Below are positions 18,122 through 27,594 of a stretch of DNA of 57,825 nt, piece after piece (positions within the stretch are counted from its first letter, which is position 1; each line of letters begins with the position of its first letter). A program made the position numbers and the translations under genes. Under the pieces are notes generated by a model. The model worked only from the letters and a program-made list of their open reading frames with translations. It made no database searches and was not told where the DNA came from. This DNA comes from CAIYRG01 sp036273455 (lineage in GTDB: Bacteria; Pseudomonadota; Alphaproteobacteria; Micropepsales; Micropepsaceae), in contig DASUHP010000076.1 of NCBI GenBank assembly GCA_036273455.1, forward strand, positions 1-57,825, in the 5' to 3' direction.

Positions 18122-19504
18122 CTATAAAGTGATAGAATGGCTTATGGATTTTATGCGAACTGGCAGCGCAATTGAAAATACAGCACCGCCGCCTTCGCGC
18201 TCACCGACGCCGACATTTCCGCCATGAATTTGAATTGCGCGCTGCACGATGGAAAGTCCGAGCCCGGCATTTGGACCGCCGCGCCGGTCTTGCCGCCAGA
18301 AGCGCCGAAAGATCAGCTCGCGTTCCTTTGGAGGAACGCCCGGACCGCGGTCCTTGACAGTCACTGCGCCAGACGCGAGGACATCCACCTCTACTGCGGT
18401 TGCTGCCGCGGTGTAGCGAATTGCATTTTCGACCAGATTACGCACGGCGCGGAACAGCAATTCTGCATTTCCCTGCACCCACACGGGCGCAGACGGCGCA
18501 TTGAGCTCAATCGTTTTTCCCTGTGCCAAGGCGACGGGAGCCATCAGGCTGACGGCCTCGCAACAGACGGCGCGCAGGTCGGCCGCGTCTTCCTCACCGA
18601 TGGTGGACGATTCGAGTTCGGCCAGCTCGAGCAGCTGCCCGACGATCCGGCTCATGCCGAGGATTTGGGGCCGCAGTTCGGCGGCCAGCTTCTGGTCTGC
18701 TGAAACATCGATCATGGTCATCAGGATTGCAAGCGGCGTTCGCAATTCGTGGGCGGCATCGGCGGTCAAGTCGCGCTGCATCTGAAAACCGCGTTCCAGA
18801 CGGTCGAGCGCCTCGTTGACCGCGACCACCAGCGGCAGGACTTCATCGGGAAGCCCGGTATCAGGAAGGCGCAATCCGATGGTCCCGGGGTGAATTTTGC
18901 GCGCACGTTGGGACGCCGTGGTGATCGGCTTCAGCGCCCTTCGCACGATCAGGACATCGAGTGCAAGGAGCAGCGCAAACATCGGCAGCACCACCCATGC
19001 AAGGCGGCTGACAAAACCGGCAACCACATCGTCGACAATGACGTCGGCGTTTGCGAGGTCCTGCGCCACTTCAATGGTGGCGCTGCGGTTCCCTTTGCGA
19101 ACCGGAAAATCGATGCCGTAAAACGCCGCCTTGCCACTCCGCTGCTGAAAAAATGCCGGCGCCTGGGGTGGAATGTCAGGTGCAAACAGCGCCTCCCGGC
19201 GTGGCAGCGAGGATGAAACGACGCGCCCATTTTCGTCGATGATTGCAAGCGCGTACCCGCCGTAACCGCGGCCATAGAGCGCCGCGAGATCCGGCGGCAG
19301 ATCGACAGTCCATCGATCTGCATTAAGCTGAAGATATTGCGCGACAGTCGTCGCGTGGTCGAGCAACAGACGCTGTTCAAAATTGTTGGCAGTTGCGCCG
19401 AGAACAAACCACACCGCAAAGGTAATCGCGCCGAACACGCCGGCCAGCGCCAGCACATGCAGCGAAATGATTCTTTGCAGAATGGATTTGAACCGCAATC
19501 TCAT
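18122..19504 (-). CDS. Sensor histidine kinase (TctE/QseC-like)
   Basis: 460 residues. TM1 at about 15-37, a periplasmic sensor of about 130 residues, TM2 at about 165-187, a HAMP-like linker, then the H-box AAHELRTPL with the phospho-accepting His252. N-box NLVENAIRY (Asn360), G1 KDRGPGV and G2 GLGLSIV complete the ATPase. It phosphorylates the response regulator encoded just upstream, whose stop overlaps this start (ATGA-type, four bases). The short periplasmic domain suits the TctE/2CSK family, but no ligand is evident. Confidence 0.92.
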   Translation of the reverse strand: MRLRFKSILQRIISLHVLALAGVFGAITFAVWFVLGATANNFEQRLLLDHATTVAQYLQLNADRWTVDLPPDLAALYGRGYGGYALAIIDENGRVVSSSLPRREALFAPDIPPQAPAFFQQRSGKAAFYGIDFPVRKGNRSATIEVAQDLANADVIVDDVVAGFVSRLAWVVLPMFALLLALDVLIVRRALKPITTASQRARKIHPGTIGLRLPDTGLPDEVLPLVVAVNEALDRLERGFQMQRDLTADAAHELRTPLAILMTMIDVSADQKLAAELRPQILGMSRIVGQLLELAELESSTIGEEDAADLRAVCCEAVSLMAPVALAQGKTIELNAPSAPVWVQGNAELLFRAVRNLVENAIRYTAAATAVEVDVLASGAVTVKDRGPGVPPKERELIFRRFWRQDRRGGPNAGLGLSIVQRAIQIHGGNVGVGEREGGGAVFSIALPVRIKSISHSITL

Positions 19505-20175
19505 GCTGCTTCCCGAATCAGATAACCGACACCCCTGATGGTGTGAATTTCCACGCCGGCATTCGCGTCCGAGAGCTGTTTGCGAAGCCGGTGAACATAA
19601 ACCTCGACCGCATTCGAACTCACTTCCTCGGAAAGGCCATAGAGCTGATCCTCGATGACCTGCTTTGGCACGACGCGGCCGCTTCGGCGCAGCAATACTT
19701 CAAGCACCGCGGCTTCGCGTGGAGGCACGAATTCCAGCTTGCCGTCGACGGTGATTTCGCGCGCTGCGGTGTCGAATGTCAGGCGTCCGAGTCGAAGCGC
19801 GGCGCCGAGCAGTACTCCCGGGCGGCGTAACAGCGCATGCAACCGGGCGATAAGTTCTTCCAGCGCAAACGGCTTGCCGAGGTAATCATCGGCGCCGCGC
19901 TGGAAGCCTTTCACTTTGTCATCCACGGCGCTGCGCGCGGTGAGTATCAGGACGGGAGTCGAATCCCCTTTGGTGCGCAAGGAATGCAATACCGCATAAC
20001 CATCTCCGTCAGGCAAACCGAGATCGAGGATTATCGCGGAGAAGCGCTTCGCCGCCAACCCATCGAGTGCTTCGGCAACCGTCTTCACCGTATCAACGGA
20101 AAAACCTGCCGCGGTCAGCCCCTTTTCCAGCAGGCTGGAAAGCGTTTCATTGTCCTCGACGAGCAGCAGTCTCAT
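19501..20175 (-). CDS. OmpR-family response regulator
   Basis: 224 residues. Receiver domain 1-118 with acidic pocket Glu7/Asp8, phospho-acceptor Asp51 (IILDLGLPDGDGY), the LTAR switch and Lys101 (GKPF). The winged-helix DNA-binding domain (about 125-222) ends with VEVYVHRLRKQL and IHTIRGVGYLI. It is the partner of the overlapping histidine kinase gene. The acyltransferase gene stops only 12 bases upstream, so all three may share a transcript. Targets are unknown; the divergent efflux operon is an obvious candidate by position only. Confidence 0.93.
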   Translation of the reverse strand: MRLLLVEDNETLSSLLEKGLTAAGFSVDTVKTVAEALDGLAAKRFSAIILDLGLPDGDGYAVLHSLRTKGDSTPVLILTARSAVDDKVKGFQRGADDYLGKPFALEELIARLHALLRRPGVLLGAALRLGRLTFDTAAREITVDGKLEFVPPREAAVLEVLLRRSGRVVPKQVIEDQLYGLSEEVSSNAVEVYVHRLRKQLSDANAGVEIHTIRGVGYLIREAA

Positions 20176-20187
20176 TGCGGCTTGCGG

Positions 20188-21303
20188 TCAAGTCGCCCGG
20201 GGCGCATTCGCGACGCCGGGTCTGCGGAAATCGTGCAAAACAGGCTTGTGCGGCAACATTTGCCGTAACCTTCTCATGACCGGAAGTTCAAAATAGAGAT
20301 GAATCACGATCGAGACCGCAATGGATGAGGCAATAAGGACAGCGACGAGCGCCCATTGAACAGGTCGCGGCCACAAATCCGCTCCCCTGAACAGAAAGCG
20401 CAACAAGCCGTAAATTACGTAAGGATGAATGAGGTAGAGAACATACGAGCCGTCGCCAGCGAGCAAAATTGCACGAGACTTGATCGCTGCCCCGAAACGC
20501 CGCTCACACAAAACCACACACGCCAGAAGAAGTGCGGCAGGCAAGCCCCAGCATTCCCAACGCGGCGGTGTTTCCCAGGGCCAGAGCAGCAGCGCGAGCG
20601 CCGCAGAGGCACCGATCAACCAGCCGGCGAGTTCCAGCGGCCGGCCCGGGTTGTGCCGTTCGATTGAAATGCGGCTCACGAGTTGGAACACAACAATTCC
20701 ATAAACAAACTCCACAACAATGGAATTGCCATAAAAACGTCCAGCCGGTGAACCGGGTGAAACCGCGCCCGCCACCGCCATGATCCCCACGATGGCTGCG
20801 GCTGAAATCAGGGGCGCATTGCGCCGGGATAGTCGAAGCGCAACGGCGAATATTGCGTAAAAGTACATCTCATAATCGAGGGTCCAACCAACATAGAGCA
20901 TCGGCTCAAAGCTGCCGTTTGGGCGCATTTGCGGGATAAAAAAAAGCGAGGTTATCAGCGACTGCCAATCCGTGAATGTGTGGTGGACCAGCTGAGGAAA
21001 CAGAAGCGCGATAGAAAAAACGCCCAGGGTCGCCGCCCAATAGAACGGCACGATCCGGATGATGCGCTTCAGTTCGAAATTCCGCGGATCGCGGGTGGCG
21101 ATGGAGGAAATCACGAAGCCACTGATGACGAAGAAAAGATCGACGCCGAACTGGCCATAGCCGAACCGGGCATATGCCGGCATCGCCAGACCCGGTGGCA
21201 GAGTCGAATGCAGATACACGACACAAATCGCTGCGACGGCGCGCAGAACCTGAATATTTGCGATCCGCGTGAGATCGTCCTTGTTCGTAGCAGACCTGGT
21301 CAT
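20188..21303 (-). CDS. Acyltransferase 3 family membrane protein (OafA/NodX-like)
   Basis: An integral inner-membrane O-acyltransferase of 371 residues from the ATG at 21301-21303; an upstream in-frame ATG at 21357 is possible but adds a polar tail. Family text: IQVLRAVAAICVVYLHS (the conserved Arg...His of TM1) and YGQFGVDLFFVISGFVI, followed by about ten hydrophobic segments and the usual short C-terminal basic tail. Such proteins acetylate or acylate surface polysaccharides, lipids or antibiotics; the acceptor is not evident. It lies upstream of the response regulator and divergent from the efflux operon. Confidence 0.88.
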   Translation of the reverse strand: MTRSATNKDDLTRIANIQVLRAVAAICVVYLHSTLPPGLAMPAYARFGYGQFGVDLFFVISGFVISSIATRDPRNFELKRIIRIVPFYWAATLGVFSIALLFPQLVHHTFTDWQSLITSLFFIPQMRPNGSFEPMLYVGWTLDYEMYFYAIFAVALRLSRRNAPLISAAAIVGIMAVAGAVSPGSPAGRFYGNSIVVEFVYGIVVFQLVSRISIERHNPGRPLELAGWLIGASAALALLLWPWETPPRWECWGLPAALLLACVVLCERRFGAAIKSRAILLAGDGSYVLYLIHPYVIYGLLRFLFRGADLWPRPVQWALVAVLIASSIAVSIVIHLYFELPVMRRLRQMLPHKPVLHDFRRPGVANAPRAT

Positions 21304-21484
21304 CGTTGTAACAATTTCACCGCGTATGACGCCACATTCTCGTTCTGACGTTCGCATTCGGGCCACACCAACGGCAAGATCAATCCGCTGTGATGTCAGA
21401 CTGTTGTAAGCGGACGCGCCTATAAGGTTGACGCGCAGAGGGGCTGATGCCCACCGCGCTCCGTGCTTTCCGGAACCGAAATCC

Positions 21485-22696
21485 ATGCCCGACGATCATG
21501 CGCAATTCCGGCGCGCCTTGCCTCTGCGCCGGCAGATCGGAATTGCCGCCATGGTGGCCGCGCTGGTGTTTGGCGGACTGGGCTTGTGGTTCCTCACATC
21601 TGCGCCCGCCGCCCCGGCGGATACGACCCAGCTGCCCGCGATTCCCGGCGGCAGCTTCCGGGTCACACCGCTGGAAATGGCGGCGCTGAAAATCGAGCCG
21701 GTTTCGCTGATGTTGTTCAGGGCCGAAACAGTGACCGAAGGTTCAATCGCCCTCGATGATGACCTCGTGACGCCGGTATTTTCCCCCTTCTCCGGCCGTG
21801 TCACGGGTGTGATCGCAAAGCTCGGCGCCCACGTCAGCCGTGGGGAGCCGTTGCTGGCGGTCGAAGCGTCCGAATTCGTCCAGGCACAAAGCGATCTGGT
21901 GACGGCGAAAGCACAATACGATCTCGCGACGACAAATGAGAAACGCCAGCACGAGCTGTACGACGCGCAAGGCGCGGCACTGAAGGATTGGCAGCAGGCG
22001 CAGGTGGATTTGGCCACCGCACAGGGAGCGCTGGCGGCAGTGCGCAACCGCTTGCGCATTCTCGGTAAGACGGACGCCGAGATCGACGCGTTGGAGCGCG
22101 GACCGAAAATGCCCGCGATGAATCCCGAGTCGGCCGTTTTGGCGCCGATCTCCGGGACCATTGTCCAGCGCAAGGTCGGCCTGGGCCAATATATCCAGGC
22201 CGCCGCGTCGGACCCCGTGTTTTCGATCGGCGATTTGTCCACAGTGTGGCTGATTGCGAATGTGCGTGAAGCCGACGCTCCGCTGATGCATGTCGGCGAT
22301 CCCGTCGAAGTCCATGTGCTGGCCTATCCAGACCGGGTGTTCGACGCGAAAATCAGCTATGTGGCACCCTCGATCGATGCCTCGACGCATCGCCTGGCAG
22401 TGCGCGCCGATGTCGCCAATCGCGATGGACTCTTGAAGCCGCAAATGTTCGCCAGTTTCACCATCCTCACAGGCTCAGAGACTTCCGCCGTCGGGGTGCC
22501 GCAAAGCGCCGTCGTATATGAGGGCGACACGGCACGTGTGTGGGTCAATGATGCCAGGGGTGCATTATCGCTGCGGCAGATCAAGACCGGTCGCAGCAAC
22601 GCGAATATGGTGGAAGTGCTGAGCGGATTGAAGCCGGGCGAACGCGTCGTCGTCAGCGGGGCGGTATTCATCGATCGCGCCGCGACCAATCAGTAG
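21485..22696 (+). CDS. RND efflux membrane fusion protein (CzcB/CusB-like)
   Basis: Periplasmic adaptor of 403 residues from the ATG at 21485; the frame opens earlier at a TTG (21428), giving a polar extension that I reject. One N-terminal hydrophobic anchor (IAAMVAALVFGGLGLWFL), then a lipoyl/barrel-sandwich half (FSPFSGRVTGVIAKLGAHVS), an alpha-hairpin (QAQSDLVTAKAQYDLATTNE), the second lipoyl half (VLAPISGTIVQRKVGLGQYI), and beta-barrel and membrane-proximal domains ending near VVVSGAVFID. It links the pump to the outer-membrane channel of the same operon, which starts 17 bases downstream. No His/Met-rich metal-binding tail is present. Confidence 0.92.
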   Translation: MPDDHAQFRRALPLRRQIGIAAMVAALVFGGLGLWFLTSAPAAPADTTQLPAIPGGSFRVTPLEMAALKIEPVSLMLFRAETVTEGSIALDDDLVTPVFSPFSGRVTGVIAKLGAHVSRGEPLLAVEASEFVQAQSDLVTAKAQYDLATTNEKRQHELYDAQGAALKDWQQAQVDLATAQGALAAVRNRLRILGKTDAEIDALERGPKMPAMNPESAVLAPISGTIVQRKVGLGQYIQAAASDPVFSIGDLSTVWLIANVREADAPLMHVGDPVEVHVLAYPDRVFDAKISYVAPSIDASTHRLAVRADVANRDGLLKPQMFASFTILTGSETSAVGVPQSAVVYEGDTARVWVNDARGALSLRQIKTGRSNANMVEVLSGLKPGERVVVSGAVFIDRAATNQ

Positions 22697-22713
22697 CCAG
22701 GGCAGGACGCGGC

Positions 22714-25700
22714 ATGGACAAAATCGTCGCCGCAGCGCTGAAACAGCGCGTCATTGTCGTCGTGATGCTCTGCCTGCTGGCGATTGCCGGAGTCGTGGCC
22801 TTCATCAATCTGAATATCGAAGCCTATCCCGATCCCGTACCGCCGCTTGTGGACGTCATTACCCAAAATGCTGGTCAGTCGGCGGATGACATCGAGCGCT
22901 ACATCACGATTCCGGTCGAAATCCAGATGGCGGGAATACCGAACGTCACCGCCATACGCACGATTTCCCTGTTTGGACTGTCGGATGTCAAAATCCAGTT
23001 CACCTACGACTTTACCTATGACCAGGCGCAGCAATGGGTGTTCAATCGGCTGTCGCAATTGCCGCCGTTGCCAAACGGCGCCCTGCCACAGATTTCACCC
23101 GAAAGCCCGATCGGCGAAATCTACCGGTATCGTGTGGCGGGTCCACCGGGTTATTCCGTCACCGATCTGAAAACCATCCAGGACTGGATGCTGCAACGCC
23201 GCTTCAAATCGGTACCGGGTGTTATCGACGTGACCGGATGGGGCGGGCAGATCAAAACCTATGACGTCAATATCGATCAGCAGAAGCTGGTCGACTATGG
23301 ACTGACGCTGGCCCAGGTGTTGCAGGCACTGAACAACAACAACATCAATGTCGGCGGGCAGACGGTCAATATCGGCGCGCAATCGGCGGTCGTGCGCGGC
23401 GTCGGCCTGATTCATTCGATGGACGACATTCGCAATACGATGGTCAGTTCGCCGAATTCCACACCGGTGTTTCTCAAAGATATTGCCACGGTCGAAGTCG
23501 GTCACCTGCCCCGTTTGGGTATCGCCGGCCAGGATCAGGACGATGATATCGTGCAGGGCATCGTGCTCATGCGCCGGGGCGCCGAAAGCAAACCGACGAT
23601 TGCCGCAGTCGAAGCCGAAGTCGAGAGGATCAATGGCTCGGGCATCCTTCCGCCCGGCGTACGCATCGAGAAGATTTACGATCGCACCGATCTGATCAAA
23701 GTCACGACGAATACGGTGCTGCACAATATGATTGCAGGGATTATCCTGATCTTCTTCGTGCAGTGGCTGTTCCTCGGCGATTTCCGAAGTGCGGTCATCG
23801 TCGCCACCACGATCCCTTTCGCGCTGTTCTTCGCCATTCTGATCATGGCGATGCGGGGAGAGTCCGCCAATCTGCTGTCGGTCGGCGCTATTGATTTCGG
23901 GCTGATCGTCGATGCGACGGTCATCATGATGGAAAACATCTATCGCCACCTCGCCTCGCCTCACGAGAAGCGATCCACGCATAACCCGGCTATGGACGCG
24001 CGACGGCCGGTATTCGGGCTGACCGGAACGCTCGCAGTGATCGCCAATTCGGCGTCGCAGGTGAACCGCGCGATCTTTTTCTCGGCGGCCATTATCATTG
24101 CCGGTTTTGTGCCGCTGTTCACCATGACGGGAATCGAAGGTCACATTTTCGGGCCGATGGCGCGAACCTATGCCTATGCGATCGCGGGAGGACTGATTGC
24201 CACCTTCACCGTCACGCCGGCACTGAGCGCGCTGCTTCTCCCCGACAGGATCGACGAAGTGGAAACCTTCGTCGTGCGTGCAGTCCGGCGGACCTATCGG
24301 TGGGTCATCGAGTTTGCGATTCCAAACCGTATTATCACGCTCGCCTGCGGCGCTGCGGTTCTCGTCGCCGGAGTGATCGCCCTGCCCCATCTCGGGAGCG
24401 AGTTCCTGCCGCATCTTGAGGAAGGCAATCTTTGGATTCGCGCGACCATGCCGGTGTCGATTTCGCTCGACGAGGGCGACAGCTACGTCAATCGAATCCG
24501 GGAAATTATCAGGAGTTACCCTGAAGTTGAAACCGTGGTGTCGCAACATGGACGGCCGGATGACGGGACGGATGCGACGGGGTACTTCAATGCGGAATTC
24601 TTCGTGCCGCTGAAGCCGTTCGATACCTGGCCTGGTGGAATGGACAAAGCGAAGCTGACCGACGAGTTGACAAAACGATTCACTGCGGCATTTCCGGGAA
24701 TCGATTTCAACTTCTCGCAATATATCGAAGACAATGTCGAGGAAGCCGCATCAGGCGTGAAGGGCGAGAACTCCGTCAAACTGTACGGCAATGATCTTGC
24801 CACTCTTGAAATGACCGCGAACAGGATCAAGGATGTGATGGGCACGGTTCCCGGAATTACCGATCTGGCGATTTTCAAATCGCTCGGGCAACCGACCGTG
24901 CGCGTCGACATCGATCGGGCCAAGGCTGCCCGTTACGGCCTTGCGACCGGCGATATCAACGCTGCGGTGCAGGCTGCAGTCGGCGGACAGGCGGCGGGAA
25001 ATCTATACGAGGACGGCAGCGACCGTAACTTCCCGATCATGGTTCGCCTGGCACCGGAATACCGGAGCAGCCTCGATGCGATCCGGCGAATCCGCATCGG
25101 CGCGCCCAATCCCGCGGGCAGCGGTACAGTGCAGATTCCACTGACCGATGTTGCCGATGTGCACCTGGCGTCGGGCGCATCGTTTATCTACCGCGAGGGA
25201 CAGGAGCGCTATATCCCCATCAAGTTCAGCGTGCGCGGGCGCGATCTCGGAAGCGCCGTCACCGAGGCGCAGAACAAAATCGCGCGCGGGGTGCAATTGC
25301 CTGCCGGCTATCGTCTGGAATGGGCCGGTGAATTCGGCGAATTCCTTGAAGCGTTGCAGCGGCTGGCGGTGATGGTGCCGCTTGGATTGTTCCTGATCGG
25401 AATCCTGCTGTACATCAATTTCAATTCGCTGCGCGACGCGCTGCTCGCGGCGAGCGTCATCCCAATGGCGCTGATTGGCGGCATCCTGTCGCTGTTGTTC
25501 ACCGGGACGGCATTCAGCGTATCGGCCGCGATCGGGTTTGTGGCATTGTTCGGCATTGCGGCGATGGATGGCATCATAGTGCTGTCGTTTTACAATCGCA
25601 TGCTCGATGAAGGATTGGATCGCGCCACAGCCCTGATGCGGACCTGCATGACGCAGCTTCGCCCCGTGTTGATGACTTGTGTTGCCGCCGCCGTCGGCCT

Positions 25701-25887
25701 CATTCCAGCAGCCGTTTCGACCGGAATAGGATCGCAAGTGCAAAAGCCACTCGCGCTGGTCGTTGTCGGCGGGATGCTGTTGGCGCCGTTCCTGATCCTC
25801 ATCGTGTATCCGGTGCTGATCGACATTTTCTCGCGCCGGACGCAAACACGTGAGCAGGGCCTGTTGCGCCCGCAACCGGCAGAGTGA
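22714..25887 (+). CDS. RND efflux pump, heavy-metal-type (CzcA/CusA-like)
   Basis: 1057-residue proton-driven inner-membrane pump with the standard 12-TM RND layout. TM4 carries IDFGLIVDATVIMMEN with Asp394, Asp400 and Glu407, the spacing (6 and 7) of the CzcA proton-relay triad, which favours the heavy-metal (HME) branch over the drug (HAE) branch. N-terminus DKIVAAALKQRVIVVVMLCL; porter-domain text NNNNINVGGQ. Substrate could be a divalent cation, but methionine/histidine site residues were not verified, and related pumps in this subgroup are uncharacterised. Middle gene of a three-gene tripartite efflux operon. Confidence 0.92.
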   Translation: MDKIVAAALKQRVIVVVMLCLLAIAGVVAFINLNIEAYPDPVPPLVDVITQNAGQSADDIERYITIPVEIQMAGIPNVTAIRTISLFGLSDVKIQFTYDFTYDQAQQWVFNRLSQLPPLPNGALPQISPESPIGEIYRYRVAGPPGYSVTDLKTIQDWMLQRRFKSVPGVIDVTGWGGQIKTYDVNIDQQKLVDYGLTLAQVLQALNNNNINVGGQTVNIGAQSAVVRGVGLIHSMDDIRNTMVSSPNSTPVFLKDIATVEVGHLPRLGIAGQDQDDDIVQGIVLMRRGAESKPTIAAVEAEVERINGSGILPPGVRIEKIYDRTDLIKVTTNTVLHNMIAGIILIFFVQWLFLGDFRSAVIVATTIPFALFFAILIMAMRGESANLLSVGAIDFGLIVDATVIMMENIYRHLASPHEKRSTHNPAMDARRPVFGLTGTLAVIANSASQVNRAIFFSAAIIIAGFVPLFTMTGIEGHIFGPMARTYAYAIAGGLIATFTVTPALSALLLPDRIDEVETFVVRAVRRTYRWVIEFAIPNRIITLACGAAVLVAGVIALPHLGSEFLPHLEEGNLWIRATMPVSISLDEGDSYVNRIREIIRSYPEVETVVSQHGRPDDGTDATGYFNAEFFVPLKPFDTWPGGMDKAKLTDELTKRFTAAFPGIDFNFSQYIEDNVEEAASGVKGENSVKLYGNDLATLEMTANRIKDVMGTVPGITDLAIFKSLGQPTVRVDIDRAKAARYGLATGDINAAVQAAVGGQAAGNLYEDGSDRNFPIMVRLAPEYRSSLDAIRRIRIGAPNPAGSGTVQIPLTDVADVHLASGASFIYREGQERYIPIKFSVRGRDLGSAVTEAQNKIARGVQLPAGYRLEWAGEFGEFLEALQRLAVMVPLGLFLIGILLYINFNSLRDALLAASVIPMALIGGILSLLFTGTAFSVSAAIGFVALFGIAAMDGIIVLSFYNRMLDEGLDRATALMRTCMTQLRPVLMTCVAAAVGLIPAAVSTGIGSQVQKPLALVVVGGMLLAPFLILIVYPVLIDIFSRRTQTREQGLLRPQPAE

Positions 25888-25893
25888 ACCAAT

Positions 25894-27453
25894 ATGGAGG
25901 CACTTGAGTTTTCGGCAATTCCCCCCACCCGAAGCGCTCGGCGCTTCAACCTCCCCGCGAGGCGGATGTTAATCCTCATGGCGGCGGTACTTCTGGTTTC
26001 CGGATGTACGCTGGGGCCGGATTTCCACGCGCCCGCGCCACCCCCGGTCACTGGCTACACCAAACTACCGCTGCCTGGCCAAACGGAGTCGGCACCGGTG
26101 CCGGGCGGCGAGGCGCAACATTTCACGCCGGGCAGTGAAATTCCAGGCGAGTGGTGGACTCTGTTTCGTTCTGCAGCGCTGGACACTCTTGTCCAGGAGT
26201 CAATCAAGGCCAATCCGACGCTTCCGGCAGCACAGGCGGCGCTGCGCAGTGCGATGGAGAATGTCCGGGCGCAACAAGGCATGTTTTATCCGCAGGTCAC
26301 AGCCAATGTCTCGGCCAATACCAACCGGCAATCTGCCACGCTGTCTCCGGTGCTCAACAATAATGTGCTGCTCTACAGCCTGTATCAGACCGGGCTGGGC
26401 GCTTCCTGGACGCCGGACATTTTCGGCAATAACCGGCGTCAGGTCGAAGTGCTCCAGGCGCAGGCGGATGCGCAGCGCTACCAGCTCGATGCAGCCTATC
26501 TGGCGCTGACTGCCAACGTCGTCGCCGGGGCCATCCAGGAAGCATCGCTCCGCGGTCAGATTGAAAGCACGCGCCAGGTGATTCACAGCATTGAGGATGC
26601 GCTTGCGATCATGCGGCGCCAAATGGAGTTGGGCCAGATTTCCGGAGGAGAGGTTGCGGCCGAGGAGGCGGCGCTCGCCCAGGCGGAGCAGATTCTACCG
26701 CCGCTGGAAAAGCAATTGGCGCAGGAACGCGATCTGCTGACCGAATTGGCGGGCCGGCTGCCAAGCGAGGAGATCAGCCAATCCTTTGAACTTTCCGCTT
26801 TGCAGTTGCCGCAGGACCTGCCCCTCTCGCTGCCCTCAAAACTCGTCGAACAGCGGCCGGATATCAAACTTGCCGAAACCAATATGCATGCCGCCAATGC
26901 GGCCGTCGGCGTCGCGGTGACCAACATGTTTCCGCAAGTAACGATCAGCGCCGATATCGGGACAGTGGCATCGCGAATCGGCGACCTGGTGCAGCCGGCA
27001 AACGCCTTCTGGAGCGTCGGCGGCAGTCTGCTGCAGCCGGTGTTTGAAGGCGGCAGGCTGAAGCATCTGACGCGCGCCGCAGAAGCTGCCTATGACCAAT
27101 CTGCCGCGAATTACCGCAACACGGTACTGACCGCATTCCAGAATGTCGCCGACGTTCTGCACGCCTTACAGTCTGATGCCGAATTGCTGAAAACCACCTC
27201 GGCGACCGAAGCAGCCGCATTGCGCAGCTTGGCTATTGCCCGGCGACAATTGGAACTGGGCCAGATCCAGTATCTCGGTTTGCTGGCGGCGCAACAGGCT
27301 TATCAGCAGGCGCTCATCACCCGCATCCAGGCACAGGCCAGTCGTCTTGCAGATACAGCAGCATTATTTCAGGCATTGGGTGGCGGCTGGTGGAATAATC
27401 AAGCCGTTGTCGAAGCGGCATACAAGCCGGCGACTGTCAACGGGCGGCCTTAA
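25894..27453 (+). CDS. Outer-membrane efflux channel lipoprotein (NodT/OprM family)
   Basis: 519 residues, beginning six bases after the pump gene. The leader ends in a lipobox (LLVSGCTLGPDF), so the mature N-terminal Cys is probably lipidated. Then two OEP repeats with long helices (VRAQQGMFYPQVTANVSAN; LVEQRPDIKLAETNMHAANA) typical of TolC-like trimers. It completes the RND tripartite system with the two genes upstream. The 21 residues before the hydrophobic leader make the annotated ATG slightly doubtful; an ATG at 25966 (MLILMAAVLLVSGC) would give a cleaner signal peptide. Confidence 0.92.
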   Translation: MEALEFSAIPPTRSARRFNLPARRMLILMAAVLLVSGCTLGPDFHAPAPPPVTGYTKLPLPGQTESAPVPGGEAQHFTPGSEIPGEWWTLFRSAALDTLVQESIKANPTLPAAQAALRSAMENVRAQQGMFYPQVTANVSANTNRQSATLSPVLNNNVLLYSLYQTGLGASWTPDIFGNNRRQVEVLQAQADAQRYQLDAAYLALTANVVAGAIQEASLRGQIESTRQVIHSIEDALAIMRRQMELGQISGGEVAAEEAALAQAEQILPPLEKQLAQERDLLTELAGRLPSEEISQSFELSALQLPQDLPLSLPSKLVEQRPDIKLAETNMHAANAAVGVAVTNMFPQVTISADIGTVASRIGDLVQPANAFWSVGGSLLQPVFEGGRLKHLTRAAEAAYDQSAANYRNTVLTAFQNVADVLHALQSDAELLKTTSATEAAALRSLAIARRQLELGQIQYLGLLAAQQAYQQALITRIQAQASRLADTAALFQALGGGWWNNQAVVEAAYKPATVNGRP

Positions 27454-27465
27454 CTCGCGGCGCAA

Positions 27466-27496
27466 GAAAAAGCGGGAACCTTCCGCCTTTTTTTTC
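27466..27496 (+). terminator. Probable terminator after the efflux operon
   Basis: GCGGGAA / TTCCGC pair with one bulged G and a two-base loop, followed by an uninterrupted run of eight Ts, 14-20 bases after the stop of the channel gene. Confidence 0.55.
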
Positions 27497-27594
27497 AATC
27501 GGTACAATGTTAAACCTTTGCTTACGTTTCCATGCGGCGAAGCAACCGATGATCGGATTTCGCCGGCCTGGGCAATGAAACTTGGGAGGGTTGC

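Noticed and set aside
23095..24720. 541-codon open frame antisense to the RND pump gene
   Set aside because: Composition is Arg/His/Asp-rich with no domain or ribosome-binding site; a GC-driven shadow of the pump gene.
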